Origin: Tanytarsus gracilentus
Lineage: Eukaryota; Arthropoda; Insecta; Diptera; Chironomidae
Direction of reading: 5' to 3'
Assembly: GCA_038502055.1 (NCBI GenBank)
Contig: JAXRKN010000039.1
Location: 2,294,001-2,358,000, forward strand
DNA length: 64,000 bases
Made by a program: the position numbers and the translations under genes. Below, in pieces: positions 12,405-24,558 of the stretch. The stretch's first letter is position 1; each line of letters opens with the position of its first letter. The notes under the pieces were generated by a model. It had not been told where the DNA came from, did no database searches, and saw nothing but the letters and a program-made list of their open reading frames with translations.

Positions 12405-13856
12405 GACTGTGAAGGTTATAAAATTATAATTCACTAATTATTTCTGTAAATGAGAGATGTTAGAGCTTGCATTTGACTTTTTCGATAAATTTTTAAGCTT
12501 TTAAATTATTTTACACTCACCTTTACTTTAATTTCGCTTTAAAAGTATTTAAAAGTTCAAAAATTATTATTTGTTTTGAAAAATTCACATTGAAATGTTG
12601 TTGTGAATTTGAATTTTTTTCTAACGGTTTCATTTAGTGTAAATTTAACCTTTAACAATCTTTTAAAAGTTGCGAATCAAAATTAATTAGCTCTTAATTA
12701 TTTTACATTCAAAATGATTACATTTTTAAATTTAATAATGAAATAAACAAAATTTAGCTCCAAAGCGTAACGTATAAAAAAAATTTGAAATACAGTAAAA
12801 TTTCAAGCGGGGACTGCAACTTGAGAGATGCGAAGTGAAAAAATCTAGAGAGCAAGAGAGTTTTTACTGTGGCGAAGAACGAAAGAAGTGCAGGAAATTC
12901 AAATTCTCTAAAGTTCACTTTTTTTAGTTAATTCATTATTAATTTGTGTTTAAGATCGTTCTAAAATGTTCTAATTGATTTGTGATTTTAAAATTGAAGT
13001 GTTAGAAAGAACCAAAGTTTCCACTTTTCTTGATATCGAGAAATAAAAATATTTGCAATAGAGAAAAAAAAGAAGGTAAGGAAAAAAGAAGAAGAAAAAA
13101 AGATTCGAGAGATTTACTGCCATTATGAAATGGCAAATTTGATGAAAATGCTCGATTCTACGCACGAAATGTTCGTCTAATTGCATGGAAAATGAACATT
13201 TGTTGGGTGAAATCTTAATCAGACTCTCTCGTTTCTTGGATAATTACTTAAAAGTCACTTAAAGTGGGCTTCAATCGAAAAGCGCATATCTCATAAAAAG
13301 TTTGAAAATATTTAAAAATAGAGCTCACATTAATCTTGGTCAAAAATCATCCAGATAAAATCGTGAACGTTCTAAAACATTTCCCTTTTACTCTAATTAA
13401 TACAATTTTCTTAATTCATGTCGCATTAATTGACACATTTGCATCAAATCAAGCCTAATTCTTAATGACGTCTTAAAAAAATTTTCATATCGGAAAAAAA
13501 TCGTTGTTGTTGTAATCTTCCTCCATCGATGTGTGTGGCTCTTATGCGGTGATGATATATTATATGAGAGAGAGCGGTGGCTGATGTGACTTCACAACCA
13601 TTCGCATTCTCTTATCAATAATTGTTATTTACGTATGAGTACGAGAAAAAATGGATCGAACTGTCGAGTGTGAAAAAAAATTCTACTTGTGTGCGATATA
13701 AAAAAAAATATTCCGTTTTGATAAACAACCTTTCGCTTTATTAGTTAGTATATTTCAACTGATTGTGTAGAATTAAAAAGAGTTTGAAGCTGCGGATTTA
13801 TTTTGTAAATTAACGGGATCAGATCTAAAGTTCTATAGACACAAAAGGTTAAATCC
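12405..13856. other. Divergent intergenic promoter region
   Basis: About 1.45 kb between the start of the RNA polymerase I gene (minus) and the unrecognised plus-strand gene. It should hold both promoters and 5' UTRs. It is AT-rich with short A and T runs; no TATA box, RNA gene or repeat could be assigned with confidence. An acceptor-like tract (pyrimidines then CACAG) ends at 13925, which suggests a 5' UTR intron for the plus-strand gene. Confidence 0.45.
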
Positions 13857-13925
13857 ATGAATGCTTTTCGATTCATAATCAAGTTCGACTCGGCTAACTG
13901 TAATTCTTCGATTATTTATTCACAG

Positions 13926-15550
13926 ATGGCTTTAAACATTGATCTTGATGGATTTGGATTTTTAGAATCTGACTCGGACGCGTCAAAGCTATCGCCAACA
14001 CTCAACAAACAGCCACCTATTTCGCCAATTGAAAGCGAATCAAGCAGCGGAATTAGCTCATTGGACTCTGATGACTTGAAGGTAAGCAACGTAAAGAGTA
14101 ATTTTGCTGTTGCTTTTTTAATTCTCTTACTCTATATATCTCTCTTTCTACGTTCACTTAACGCACCAATGAAATAAAGAAGAAAAAAATATTTTTTTGT
14201 CGATCTCTTCTTCTTTTTCGTTTAAATCTCTCGCATCTTTGCTTAATTTCCTATGGGGTAAAAAAAATATATATAATTTGTTGTTGGACACGATGATATG
14301 GAGAATTCATTGAATATAAAAAGAAAAATATTATCACGAAATTTTGCTACATTTTAAACTTTTATTTGCTTTTCATTTTAATGGAGCTCTCACAAAAAAA
14401 AGTGAATGTATGCGCATATAGCTATATGGTGAGGAGAGATAGTCCAGTTTATTTTTTCTTCTTTTATTTGAGTGCTAGTAGTCTCACGTGTTATTGAAAT
14501 TTTTATTGCATGTGACAACAGCTTTTAAAATCTTCACGCGGTGGTTATTAATGAATTTAAAAATATTTCAATTTGTAGAAACAATTGTTGTCTTCACCAC
14601 CAACAATCTCGCAAGAGGAGGATCATGATGACGATGAGGCTAATCAATCGGACAGTGGCAGCAGCAGTGGCAGTAGCGACGTGACTGAATCATCAGACAT
14701 TCATAAGGATTCAATCGATATTGAGGTCGCTAAGGCTGTGCAAGATGACGATGATGATGATGCTACTACACCAGCAGTTATCAAGCCAACGCCATTGCCG
14801 ATTCCAACACACATAATGTACGAAAATCGTAACATCTTGAACTTGGCCAATAATGTTTGGAACTCGGGTCGTTTCATTCAGTATACTGTCTTGCCGGAAA
14901 ACAATGTTAATTGCTTCTTCCAAAATCGCGCTCAATATTGGCGTTTGGCGAACAACAACTGCAATGCTGCACACGATGAAATGGATAAATGCTCATGCTG
15001 TGATTTCTCATATCCACCGCAACTTTTCGGACAATTAGGCAATGGAAATGCCGCTGCAAAGAATTCAATTACTGATTCTCTCATGACGTTCCTTAAGAAT
15101 AATCTTGTTGATTATCAAAATCCTGTTATATCCAATGCCACAAACATCAACAACAATTCTAATACGAATTCATCGATGCCGATGCCATCAAACAACAACA
15201 GCAACATGAGCGGACTTGGCCAGCAGGGACCAAACCGTCGCATGTACAATAATAATAATGCTCCATATGCCGCCTTTCAAATGATGCAACAACAACAATA
15301 TCAAAATAATCAAAACAATGGTTTTTATGGAAGCAATGGAGGTGGTTATAATAATAATGGCCAAATGACTAATGGCGGTGGCGGCTATAACGGAACAGCT
15401 CTCGCACTTTTGAACCTCATGAATGCCTCGCGTAATGTCTCAACGGCAGGTGCTGCATTTCAAGCTACATTGAACAATTCAACTCGCTACTTTAACAACA
15501 ACAACATGAATACTAATAATAATGGATTCGGACTGTACAAGCAGTTCTAG
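13926..15550 (+). CDS. Unrecognised Asn/Ser-rich protein with a central Cys-containing block
   Basis: Two exons, 13926-14081 and 14579-15550, with donor AAG|GTAAGC and acceptor TTTGTAG; the frame is open for 375 residues. The ATG at 13926 follows directly on an acceptor-like CACAG, so I prefer it; an in-frame ATG at 13857 would add 23 residues. The N-terminal half is acidic and Ser-rich (SDSDASKL, ESESSSGISSLDSDD, DDDEANQSDSGSSSGSS). Residues of about 110-170 form the only ordered-looking part: ILNLANNVWNSGRF, NNVNCFFQNRAQYW, KCSCCDFSYPPQLFG and SLMTFLKNNLVDYQNP. The C-terminal half is Asn/Gln/Gly-rich (NNNSNMSG, MMQQQQYQNNQNN). No signal peptide or membrane segment is present. The make-up resembles intrinsically disordered RNA-binding or regulatory proteins, but I do not recognise a family. 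Gene structure is well supported; function is unknown. Confidence 0.75.
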
Positions 15551-17776
15551 AGGATACGTGTTTGGGACATGGATCGGATATGTATATTTCTCTTCCTCTC
15601 CTCTCATCAAACAATGATTGAAGCTTAACTCTTATCATAATGATACATTTCCTACTCTTTCAATCATTTGAATTTATTTCTTTCCTCTTTTTTGTCTTCA
15701 TTTAAAGAAAAAAACTCAAATTTACGCGCTAGATTTTTTTTACCATACTTTAAAACAAATTTTCCTTTTCGATTCAGGATTTATATATGCCTTAAAAAAT
15801 ATATAGATTTTTCTCACATACAAATGTTCTTAACACACCATACAAAAAAAACTATTACGATCTCTTTATTAAGCGGGAAAAAAGAACTAAAAAAGATAAT
15901 TTTTAAAATTAATTATAATATCTCATGGAAAATGATAACGTGACCGTTTGCAAGGAGAAAAATTTAATAACGCGTGCACGATTTTTTAATTACGAAAAAA
16001 AAATTACAATTTCTCACATAGGCCAAAATTGTTATATCATAGAATAATTTTTTTTGTGTAAATTTAACAATCGAATCGTTCCTGAAGACAAAAGAAAAAT
16101 GATGATAATGTGTACCAATTTATATTTTGAAATATTACTGTTTCTCTCTCATAATTTTTTTATACAAAATCAAGAAAGAATCTAATAGATAATTATAAAA
16201 AATTGTTCTACAACATTTGAGGATGATTTGCTCTATATATTTTTTCACCTTTAACAAGAATGATTTAAAAAGATTAAAATACAAAAAGTGAATGATATTT
16301 TCAAAAAGAAACCATTGAGAGCATAAAATTGATTTTCTCGGTCTTTCTGGAAACTAACTCTAAATTAATTTAAAAAAACTAGATAAATTAATGAATTCTG
16401 TGTGCCTTTTTGCTAACAATCAGAAGACGCTATAAACTTTTTACCAATAATTTTCCTCAAAAAAGTGCAATTCCAGTGAAATTAAAAGAAAATTAAGTCA
16501 TTTCCCTTTCTCTCTCTCTCTCTAAATAATATTCCTATATACTGGAATGGTTTGATGACAAGCAGAGCCCAAAAAATATTTGAATATTAAGAAAGTTATT
16601 GCGAAAGAAGAAGAAATTACTTCCCGTGGGGGCATTTACCAGAAACATATAAAGAAATGATACGTGATTCTTTTTTATTAAAAACAAAAATAACAATTTA
16701 TGCTCAATTTAATATTTAATATTCATTATTTATTAATTATTATTCATTACAAAGCGGTTATCTCTAATTTTTTTTAAATAATGGTTAGTGTTGACGTTTT
16801 CGTTATTGTAAAACTTTATCAATGCGACACGAATTTGCGATTGAATATTAGTGCTTTGACACGAAAGAAATTAAAGTTCTGTCTACAAAATTATTTGAAA
16901 AAACCACAGCGATAAAAATGTTAGATAAGTGAGGTTGAATCCATGGATTAGAGAACTTTTTAGGAATTGTAAAAAATTATCTAAATATTTTTAAAATTCG
17001 AAATTTTACATGGGCAACGTAGAAGCTCAATTCCGATATCAGCTTGTGGTTTTGCTTACAATCTGCGAAAATAAGTCACAATGAAAGAAATTTTATTTTC
17101 TCACTTTCTGATAACGCCATGAGAAACAATGAAAAAAAAGTCGATGATAAGTGAATACAATATTCAGTCAGTATTTAATCTACGAGCTACCACCTTGTTA
17201 ACTTAATTAATGCATTGAGTTTATATTTCCGTTTGTGCTCATGGCGTTGTTTTATTTTGCGTTATAATTTTTAGCTTTTTAGAAATTTTTATCATTTGGG
17301 ATGTGAACGATTATTATTAAGAAATTTTTAAACCTATTCAAAATTATGTTTTTATTGAAGATTTTCCTCATACTCGAAAAAGTGCGTCGATTGCTTTTAT
17401 GAATGGAAAATTTTGTTGTCACAATTTATGAGAGAAAGGAAAACACACACACCATAATCTTATTGTATATGATAATTTTATTAAATATTCGAAAAAGTCA
17501 TTTTTAATCAATTAAGCGCTTTAAGTTTTGTTTGTTTTTCCTTTTCTTTGTCATAACCATAGTTTTTAGTGGAAAAAATGATAATTATGTATTTGAATGA
17601 GAGTTTTGCAAATTGTGAATTAGTTGCAAAATTTAATTTCTATATTTTTGTGTCTTTTTTGAAAAAAAAACTTACACATTTTAAAATGTCGCAATTTCCT
17701 TCCTAAATAATAATAATTATTGAGTACTTAGCATTTTTAGCAATTTTGCTTTCGGCATGTCGAGTAAACTGCAAGC
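15551..17776. other. Gene-free AT-rich region after the Asn/Ser-rich gene
   Basis: About 2.2 kb with no credible exon. The first few hundred bases are probably the 3' UTR of the gene ending at 15550. Only short microsatellite tracts were seen, such as a CT run near 16508-16522. Confidence 0.4.
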
Positions 17777-18249
17777 CCTTGTAGCACAAAAGCTCTTTTT
17801 TAGTACTCTTTTAGAGCTCTTTAAAAGAGTAAAAAATTGTCAAAAACTTTTTTAGATTTTTTGAGAGTATAAAAGATTTTTAGTACTTAAAAGTCTAAAA
17901 AATTTTGATATTTTTGCTCTTTTTAGAACTTAAAAGAACTTTTTATCTAAAAAAACTCTAAAAAATTTTTGAAGCCAAGCTTTTTAGCTTTTTTTAACTT
18001 TTTTAAGATTTAAATATTTAAAAGATCTAAATCTTTTTAATTCTAAAGTACTTTTTAAAAAAATAAAAAATTTTTTTTTTTTGGATCTTTTTTAATCTTT
18101 TGTCCTTTTAGACCTTTAGACTTTTTTTTAGAGTTATTCATTTTCCACCCGTTCATTTTTTGTTAGTTTAATTAACCTCAGTCCTTTATTTTTTGGTTTC
18201 ATTTTTTTTTGCTCCTAGTGTAGAAATATAAGTTAGTAAAATTTTGAAG

Positions 18250-18345
18250 TTTTTTTTTACTTACGATGTTAGGATTCGAACCGTGACTCTTCCGATACAT
18301 TTTCTCCTGCGCGAATACTCTCCAGCTTGACCACTTCGTGTATAT
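18250..18345 (-). repeat. tRNA-like Pol III promoter head (SINE or tRNA-pseudogene candidate)
   Basis: On the minus strand a box-A-like AGTGGTCAAGCTGG (18322-18335) is followed some 40-50 bp later by a perfect box B, GGTTCGAATCC (18272-18282). Spacing and sequence fit a class II (Leu/Ser-like) tRNA head. The acceptor and anticodon stems do not pair as in a working tRNA, so a SINE head or tRNA remnant is more likely. It sits in a part of the TIR element (about 18125-18690) that lacks the 80-bp unit and may be a nested insertion. Confidence 0.5.
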
Positions 18346-18719
18346 TTATTTAAAATTTATTTGGCTAAATGACTTATTTAAGTTGAACATTTTTATTCTC
18401 ATTTCTGTACAATAATTTTAACTTTTATCAACCGAAAATAATAAATAAAATTAAATACTAAAAGAAAAGAATAACATTGACATTCCCTCTTAAATATTTT
18501 GAAACCATTATTTTTTAAAATTTGGGTAAAAATAAGAAGACATTGAGCGTAGTATTTTAGTCTACACAATAAAAGGGTAGAAGGGACAATTGTATACAAA
18601 AAGTATCCTTTTATTTAAATTTACGTCCCCAACGGTTTTCATGTCCCACGCAGGCATATAAGTAATCATTAAATTTGATAGAAGAGAACTTTTTTTAATT
18701 TTTAAACTCGAAAAAAGTG

Positions 18720-19620
18720 TTGAAAAGGAACTCTTTTTTTAGAGTGATAAAAGAGTTGTTTGAGTTTTGAAAATTTAACTCTAAAAAAGAGTTGAAAAAG
18801 AGCTCTAAAAAGAACTCTTTTTTAGAGTGATAAAAGAGTTGTTTGAGTTTTGAAAATTTAACTCCAAAAAAGAGTTGAAAAAGAGCTCTAAAAGTGCTCT
18901 TTTTAGAGTGAAAAAAGAGTAGTTTTAGCGTTGAAAATTTAACTCTAAAAAAGAGTTGAAAAAGAGCACTAAAAATTTTTTAGAGTGAAAAAAAAGAATT
19001 TTAGCGTTGAAAATTTAACTCTGAAAAAGAGTTGAAAAAGAGTATATTCTTTTTAGAGTGAAAAAAAGTTGTTTGAGTTTTGAAAATAAAAAAAAAAGTT
19101 GAAAAAGAGCTTAAAAAAATCTTTTTTAGAGTGAAAAAAAGTAATTTGAAATTTATAAATTTAACTCTAAAAAAGAGTCAAAAAGAGCTCTAAAAAAATT
19201 TTTTAGAGTGATAAAAGAGTAGTTTTAGCATTAAAAACTAAAAAAGAGTTAAAAAAAGTCTAATAGTCTTTTTTAGAGTGAAAAAAGAGTTGTTTGTTTT
19301 GAAAATTTAATCCAAAAAAGAGTTGAAAAAGAGTTAAAAGAACTCTTTTTTAGAGTGAAAAAAGAGTAATTTGAAATTTATAAATTTAACTCTAAAAAAG
19401 AGTTCAAAAAGAGCTCTAAAAGAACTCTTTTTTAGAGTGATAAAAGAGTAGTTTTAGCATTAAAACTTTAACTCTAAAAAAGAGTTGAAAAAGAGCTCTA
19501 ATAGTACTCTTTTTTAGAGTGAAAAAAGAGTTGTTTGAGTTTTGAAAATTTAACTCCAAAAAAGAGTTGAAAAAGAGCTCTTTTTGAACTCTTTTTTAGA
19601 GTGAAAAAAGAGTAAATTTT
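18720..19620. repeat. ~80-bp palindromic minisatellite inside the TIR element
   Basis: About twelve imperfect head-to-tail copies of an ~80-bp unit. Each carries complementary AACTCTAAAAAAGAGTT and AACTCTTTTTTAGAGTG blocks about 30 bp apart, so single strands could form serial hairpins. Copies differ by a few substitutions and small gaps. Confidence 0.75.
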
Positions 19621-19733
19621 AAAAGAACTCTAAAAAAGAGTTCAAAAAGTGCTCTTTTAGAGCTCTTTTTTGCAACAACTCTTTTAAAGAGCTCTAAAAG
19701 AGTTAAAAAAGAGTTCTCTTGTGCTACAAGGGA

Positions 19734-21759
19734 GGGAAAAATTTCAAAACCTTAAAGTAGCCAAAAAAAGACACTGAATTTGTTAAAATTATTTCCCTCA
19801 TGCCACAATTGCCATCATAATTTTTCTTAACGAGCCAAAAGACATTCCCAACGACAGAAAAAAAAATTCTAAAAAATCACCAAAGTTTTTAAGTTGAGAG
19901 ATTAAAAAGTTAGAAATGCATTTATTGATAAAATTTCCCTTGCAAAATTTCGACACAAAAATTTGGTCTCATTTAAATTTGAAATTAGTAAAAAAATTGA
20001 GCTGACATGCTTTGAAACATTTTGCTAAAAAAAGATATCAAGATTGAATCGAACTAAAGCCAAAATTTGTTACGATCTTCACAGAAGAAATATTAACGTT
20101 TAATAATTAACGGTATGCCTTAAAAAGTCATAAATGCGACTACGAATAGTTAATTTTTTACCTTATAAAAACTAACATTTAAAATTATCGATGCATATTA
20201 GAATTAATTTAATTTTGATTTCCTTTCGGTTTTTCGGCTTTGATTAATTATTAATTTTGTTTTCTCTTAATTAACATTTTTAGTCAACTAGTTCAATTAG
20301 AGTTAAATAACAATCACAAAATACACACCAAACATTACACATCAAGTCGATCCGGACATTTTATCAAAACCCCTCTTTTTACTTAGAAAAATCTCCATCG
20401 ATATTTCTTGAACAACTTTAGTTAAAATTTGTCTCAATTTGACAATAAATTTTGTGAAAGTTCATCAAAAAAATCCTTTGAGATTTTAGCATACATCAAA
20501 TTCATAATCGTAAATTAACTGCAAATTTTAAAATGACACAACCAAAATGTCCAAAATCTTCCACCTCTGTCCCTTTAAATTTTCCCATCCCAAAAAGATA
20601 TCAAGCAACTTTTAAAGAAGAAATCTTCGCAGCGGTTGTTAAAGAAAAAATAATTTTTAAATTCAAAATATTTTTATGATAAACATGATAAAGTACAAAA
20701 CAAATGGTGCCTTTGGGATGCTTGATTTCCAAAAACACACACACACAGACATAAAAGATGAAAAACATTTAAAATTTCCAAATAAAAGGTGTGAAATGTA
20801 ATTTTGTTAAAATATGTCAAAGAAATTAATTTTTGTTGATCACCTATAAAAAATCCCTTTAATCCTCGTTCCCCATTAAAAAGTGACCCTTCACCACCAC
20901 ACACATACACACATTTTTATGCATATTGTGTTGAGACTGTTTATTATTAATACAAAAAAATATAATAATTATTTCATGTGATAATAAAATGAGAAAATGA
21001 TTTAACTTGTAATAAAGATTTGAGAACACCACTTTTGACCAAAATTAAATTTCTTTCAATTTTTATTTTTCAGAGAGGATTTAGAAAAGCTTACTTAAAA
21101 AAATCGAGGTAAGAAATTTAAATTTAAAATGATGGTTTTAAAATAAAATTATCGTCCCTGAAATAAAAAAGAGCACAAAAAATATTTTCTTTTAATTTTT
21201 TAGTTTGATTTTTATTTTGCACAATTTTCATATTTTTTAAATAACATTTTAATTGTATGAACTAACAGAAATTTATTTTCATTATTTTATCTTTCAAACG
21301 TGATTTTTTCTTCATCAACTGATCTTTTCGTCGTGCACATAATTAATTATAATAATTACAAATTGGGTCTGTTGGTGTCAAAAAAAGGAAGAGAAAATAA
21401 AATTTAACTGAAGATAAATTAAAAAATATTTTTTTAAACAATTGTATTGCATTAGTCGTTACAATGTTTTTTTTTATTCAATCGTTCTTCTCATGTGTTT
21501 TTTTGATTATTGAGCATATATTTTAAATTTATAGCTCATCATATATGTTCTCTTGTGTTATTCTATGAATTACCAGTTAAAAGCTAAGAAGAAGAAACAA
21601 TGAACGAAATATTTAAGAGACTTACGTATATAATCATAATTTTTTTTCCATTAATTTAAAAACAAAGAAAATATGAAGAAAAAACCTTTTTAATAAAAGT
21701 GGTCTGAGGTTTAATGTGTTTATCCTATGTGATGGTTGTGGCTCTTGGGCATGTTCTTA
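19734..21759. other. Gene-free AT-rich region
   Basis: About 2 kb between two repeat elements. No credible coding exon, RNA gene or strong repeat was seen; only AT-rich sequence with a short CA tract near 20734-20748. Confidence 0.4.
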
Positions 21760-21950
21760 AAATTTATTTCTCTGAATGGCAGTATGGATGTTTGAAAAAT
21801 GGCTTAGTGGTCTGGTGTGATTCCTAAAAATTCATTAATGTTCTGATGCAATTCGGCAGTCATGAAGATATTCTGAAAAATGGAATTGTGGCAATCCTGG
21901 CCGCTATGGCTTCAAAATCGCGTTCTTGTTTGGTAAATTAGGTTAGTATG

Positions 21951-23073
21951 GATATAAGAGAAAATTTGTATGAAAATTTTTGCCTAGGGCGGTCCTTGGA
22001 GGGTCGTACCTCAAAACTAAATACTTCTTGCAAACTAGACAAAACCCAATCTTTAGCCACAAACCCGAATCAAATCCGACCGCCGTTCTTGAGATATGGG
22101 TTCCTAAGATCGTGAGAAAGTGAGAAAGTAAGAAAGTGAGAAAGTAAGAAAGTAAGATGACTTAAATGGCTCTAACTCCTCGTAGGATCAACCGATTTCA
22201 AATCTGTTTTCGCCAGTTTGTAGGGTTTGACTAGGCCTATCATTTGAGCATATGTTTTGATATTGCAAAATGTAATGTCTTGGCACTAGAGCCCGAAAAC
22301 AGGTTTTGGAAAAATCCAAAATTAATATATAGCGGAGCTATAATAATATAATAATAATTACATCCAGTATACAACTAAAAAACGTGATTAATCATAAAAT
22401 TTTCGTCTATACAGCAGAAGAAAAATAAGATTAAAAAAAGTGTCCTATACAATAATATAAGCCTGATTCATGATCGGATTTAATTGTCCTTTCCTTTCTT
22501 TTCGTTTTTTTTTTGTTAAATATCATTAAGATTTTTTTCCATCCACACAACAAATTTTAGCGAATCCTTTTTTTTGAAATCTTTTTTAAGGGGAAGATTG
22601 CAATTGGCAGTCTTTTAATTGAGAGAAGTTTTTGCCCATATTATAGCTCTGCTATATATTAATTTTGGATTTCTCCAAAACCAGTTTTTGGCCCCTAGTG
22701 CCAAGACACTACCTTGTGCAATATCAAAACATATACTCAAATGATAGGCCTAGTCAAACCCTACAAACTGGCGAAAACAGATTTGAAATCGGTTGATCCT
22801 ACGAGGAGTTAGAGCCATTTAAGTCATCTTACTTTCTCACTTTCTCACTTTCTCACTTTCTTACTTTCTCACTTTCTCACTTTCTTACTTTCTCACGATC
22901 TTAGTGAACGCCATATCTCAAGAACGGCTGGTCGGATTTGAGTCGGGTTTGTGGCTAAAGATCGGGTTTTGGCTCTAGTTGTGCAAGAAGTATTTAGTTT
23001 TGAGGTCCGACCCTCCAAGGACCGTCCCTGAGTGCAAAAATGTCCTTTTTCATACAAATTTTCTCTTATATGG
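21951..23073. mobile_element. Long foldback (inverted-repeat) element
   Basis: Two arms of about 400-430 bp, left about 21951-22346 and right about 22641-23073, are reverse complements with roughly 85-90% identity by eye and enclose a ~290-bp unrelated AT-rich spacer. Matching landmarks are ATAAGAGAAAATTTGTATGA at the outer ends, GTCCTTGGAGGGTCG, AGTTTTGAGGT, GGCTAAAGAT, GCCATTTAAGTCATCTTACT, AAACTGGCGAAAACAGATTT, ATGATAGGCCTAGTC and TATAGC(G/A)GAGCTATA near the centre. Each arm has an 8-bp minisatellite (GTGAGAAA/GTAAGAAA). There is no protein frame, so the element is non-autonomous or a structural repeat. Outer flanks carry copies of the 120-bp tandem repeat. Confidence 0.8.
22111..22157 (+). 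repeat. 8-bp minisatellite in left foldback arm
   Basis: About six copies of GTGAGAAA/GTAAGAAA. The inverse version, with about ten copies of CTTTCTCA/CTTTCTTA, lies at 22825-22897 in the right arm, so copy number differs between the arms. Confidence 0.8.
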
Positions 23074-23530
23074 CTTCATGGGTATCGTTGAACTCGTAAT
23101 TGCATCAGTAATCGATTGACATTGACGATTTTAAAGGAATGTCCATCATGTTTGGTCAGGAGTGCCACTAATGTCCATTTTTCAGAACTATAGCTTCATG
23201 GGTATCGTTGAACTCGTTATTGTATCAGAAATCGATTGACATTAACGATTTTTGAAGAATGTCCATCATGGCCGACCAGGAGTGCCACTAATGTCCATTT
23301 TTCAGAACTATAGCTTCATGGGTATCGTTGAACTCGTTATTGTATCAGAAATATATTGACATTAACGATTTTTGAAGAATGTCCATCATGGCCGACCAGG
23401 AGTGCCACTAATGTCCATTTTCAGAACTATCGCTTCATGTATGTCATTGAACTCGTCATTGCATCAGGAATCGATTTACATTGATGATTTTTGAAGAATG
23501 TCCTTCAAGATTAACCAAGAGTGTCACTAA
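23073..23530 (+). repeat. 120-bp tandem repeat, about four copies
   Basis: Unit boundaries can be set by GGCTTCATGGGTATCG or AGCTTCATGGGTATCG at about 23073, 23191 and 23311, and a diverged CGCTTCATGTATGTCA at about 23430. The unit contains AACTCGTTATTGTATCAG, TGACATTAACGATTTTTGAA, TGTCCATCATGGCCGACC and AGGAGTGCCACTAATGTCC. Copies at 23161-23280 and 23281-23400 differ at only about two bases, while the outer two are more diverged. Degenerate inverted copies lie left of the foldback element (about 21760-21915) and in the 56-kb element. Confidence 0.85.
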
Positions 23531-23674
23531 TGCTCATTGCAACGGAGTAGGGTACTAATCTATGCGGAGCTATTGGAAATGGCAACGCCGTTTGCAGACC
23601 CATCTTGTTTTAATTTAGCCAATTGTGAGATCTTCCAGTCGCGATTTTTTCTTTACAACAAAATTTTTACCTCG

Positions 23675-24558
23675 CACATTGGGACGATTTGAAAACGAGA
23701 TCCGCCAAAATAGTAAAACGGGTTGGGCAAGGTAGTGAATGCCCTCTTAACACCATTCTAAAAGATTTTTTATGATACAGACCTTGGAATCAGGGTCTTA
23801 AGCCCCTCCAAACATGAAACAAAGTTGTGTAATATAGAACACTCATTTAAGTGTTTTTCATGATTAGCAACCTTAATTTGGGTCTGATAACTTGTTTAAA
23901 ATAAAGCTTTAACCAGCAAACATTTTTTAGCATCGCCAATGACCACTAAAAATGCCTCTAAATATTTTATTGAGTGCAAAAATCAAAGCCTCCTTTTAGA
24001 CAAATTTATAATTTTAATAACACTTCATACAAAACTGAGAAAATTTGAGTCATCTTCAAGCTCAAATAACTTTTAAAGGAGCAAAAATGAGCAGATAGTT
24101 CCTTCCCCATTCTTGACGCTTATTTTCTTGTCTTTATGAAAATGCTTTCAAATTTAGGTTCCATTAGGTTCCACAGACTTTAGGCAAGTTTTAGTGTGAG
24201 TCCGTTTTAACATATTTTGAAGTTAAGTTTAGAGCACTTCCAATGCTTAAAATGAGAAATTTTAAGCGAAATAAAATATATTACACAATTTTCTTAAATT
24301 AAACATCTAAAAATGTTCAGTGACAGTTGTCAAAACTTAATTAATTCAATAAATAAAAAATCATGATTTTTCTCGAGCTTAAGAGGGGTCAAGTTTGGAA
24401 GCTTCAAAAAGACTATTGTGACTGAACAAGAAAAAAATTATTGATGCACGTCATTAGAGGATGCTTCAAGGCATCTTTAAGTATGATAACTTAAGGACAA
24501 ACTGCATCTCACAGATCTTGAATTGTGGCGGTTTTCGTTTTCTAATCGTCCCAATGTG
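23675..24558. mobile_element. 884-bp MITE with ~33-bp TIRs and 5-bp target duplication (Transib-like?)
   Basis: The left end reads CACATTGGGACGATTTGAAA and the right end is its reverse complement with few mismatches (TTTCTAATCGTCCCAATGTG); the match extends about 33 bp to CCGCCA. Both ends are flanked by CCTCG in the same direction (23670-23674 and 24559-24563), a 5-bp target duplication. There is no transposase frame inside. A CAC-starting terminus with a 5-bp GC-rich duplication is what Transib elements show, so that is my guess; the terminus is not the textbook CACWATG, so other families remain possible. Confidence 0.8.

Larger units (their letters stand above)
17776..19733. mobile_element. 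Non-autonomous TIR element packed with an ~80-bp minisatellite
   Basis: The segment begins CCCTTGTAGCACAA (about 17776) and ends in its reverse complement TTGTGCTACAAGGG (about 19733). The inverted similarity continues inward through ACTCTTTTAGAGCTCTTT-type sequence, so the termini are inverted repeats of at least 14 bp and roughly 50 bp with mismatches. Inside, from about 18720 to 19620, an ~75-83-bp unit built on GAGTGAAAAAAGAGTT, TTTGAAAATTTAACTC and AAAGAGCTCTAAAAG repeats about a dozen times; each unit can pair with itself. There is no transposase frame, so it would move only in trans. No convincing target duplication was found, and I could not assign a superfamily. Confidence 0.7.

Noticed and set aside
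18250..18345. A functional tRNA gene on the minus strand
   Set aside because: Box A and box B are good, but the stems do not pair and there is no clear anticodon arm; kept only as a SINE or pseudogene candidate.
18720..19620. A CRISPR-like array of regular repeats
   Set aside because: The units are contiguous tandem copies without unique spacers, in a eukaryotic genome.
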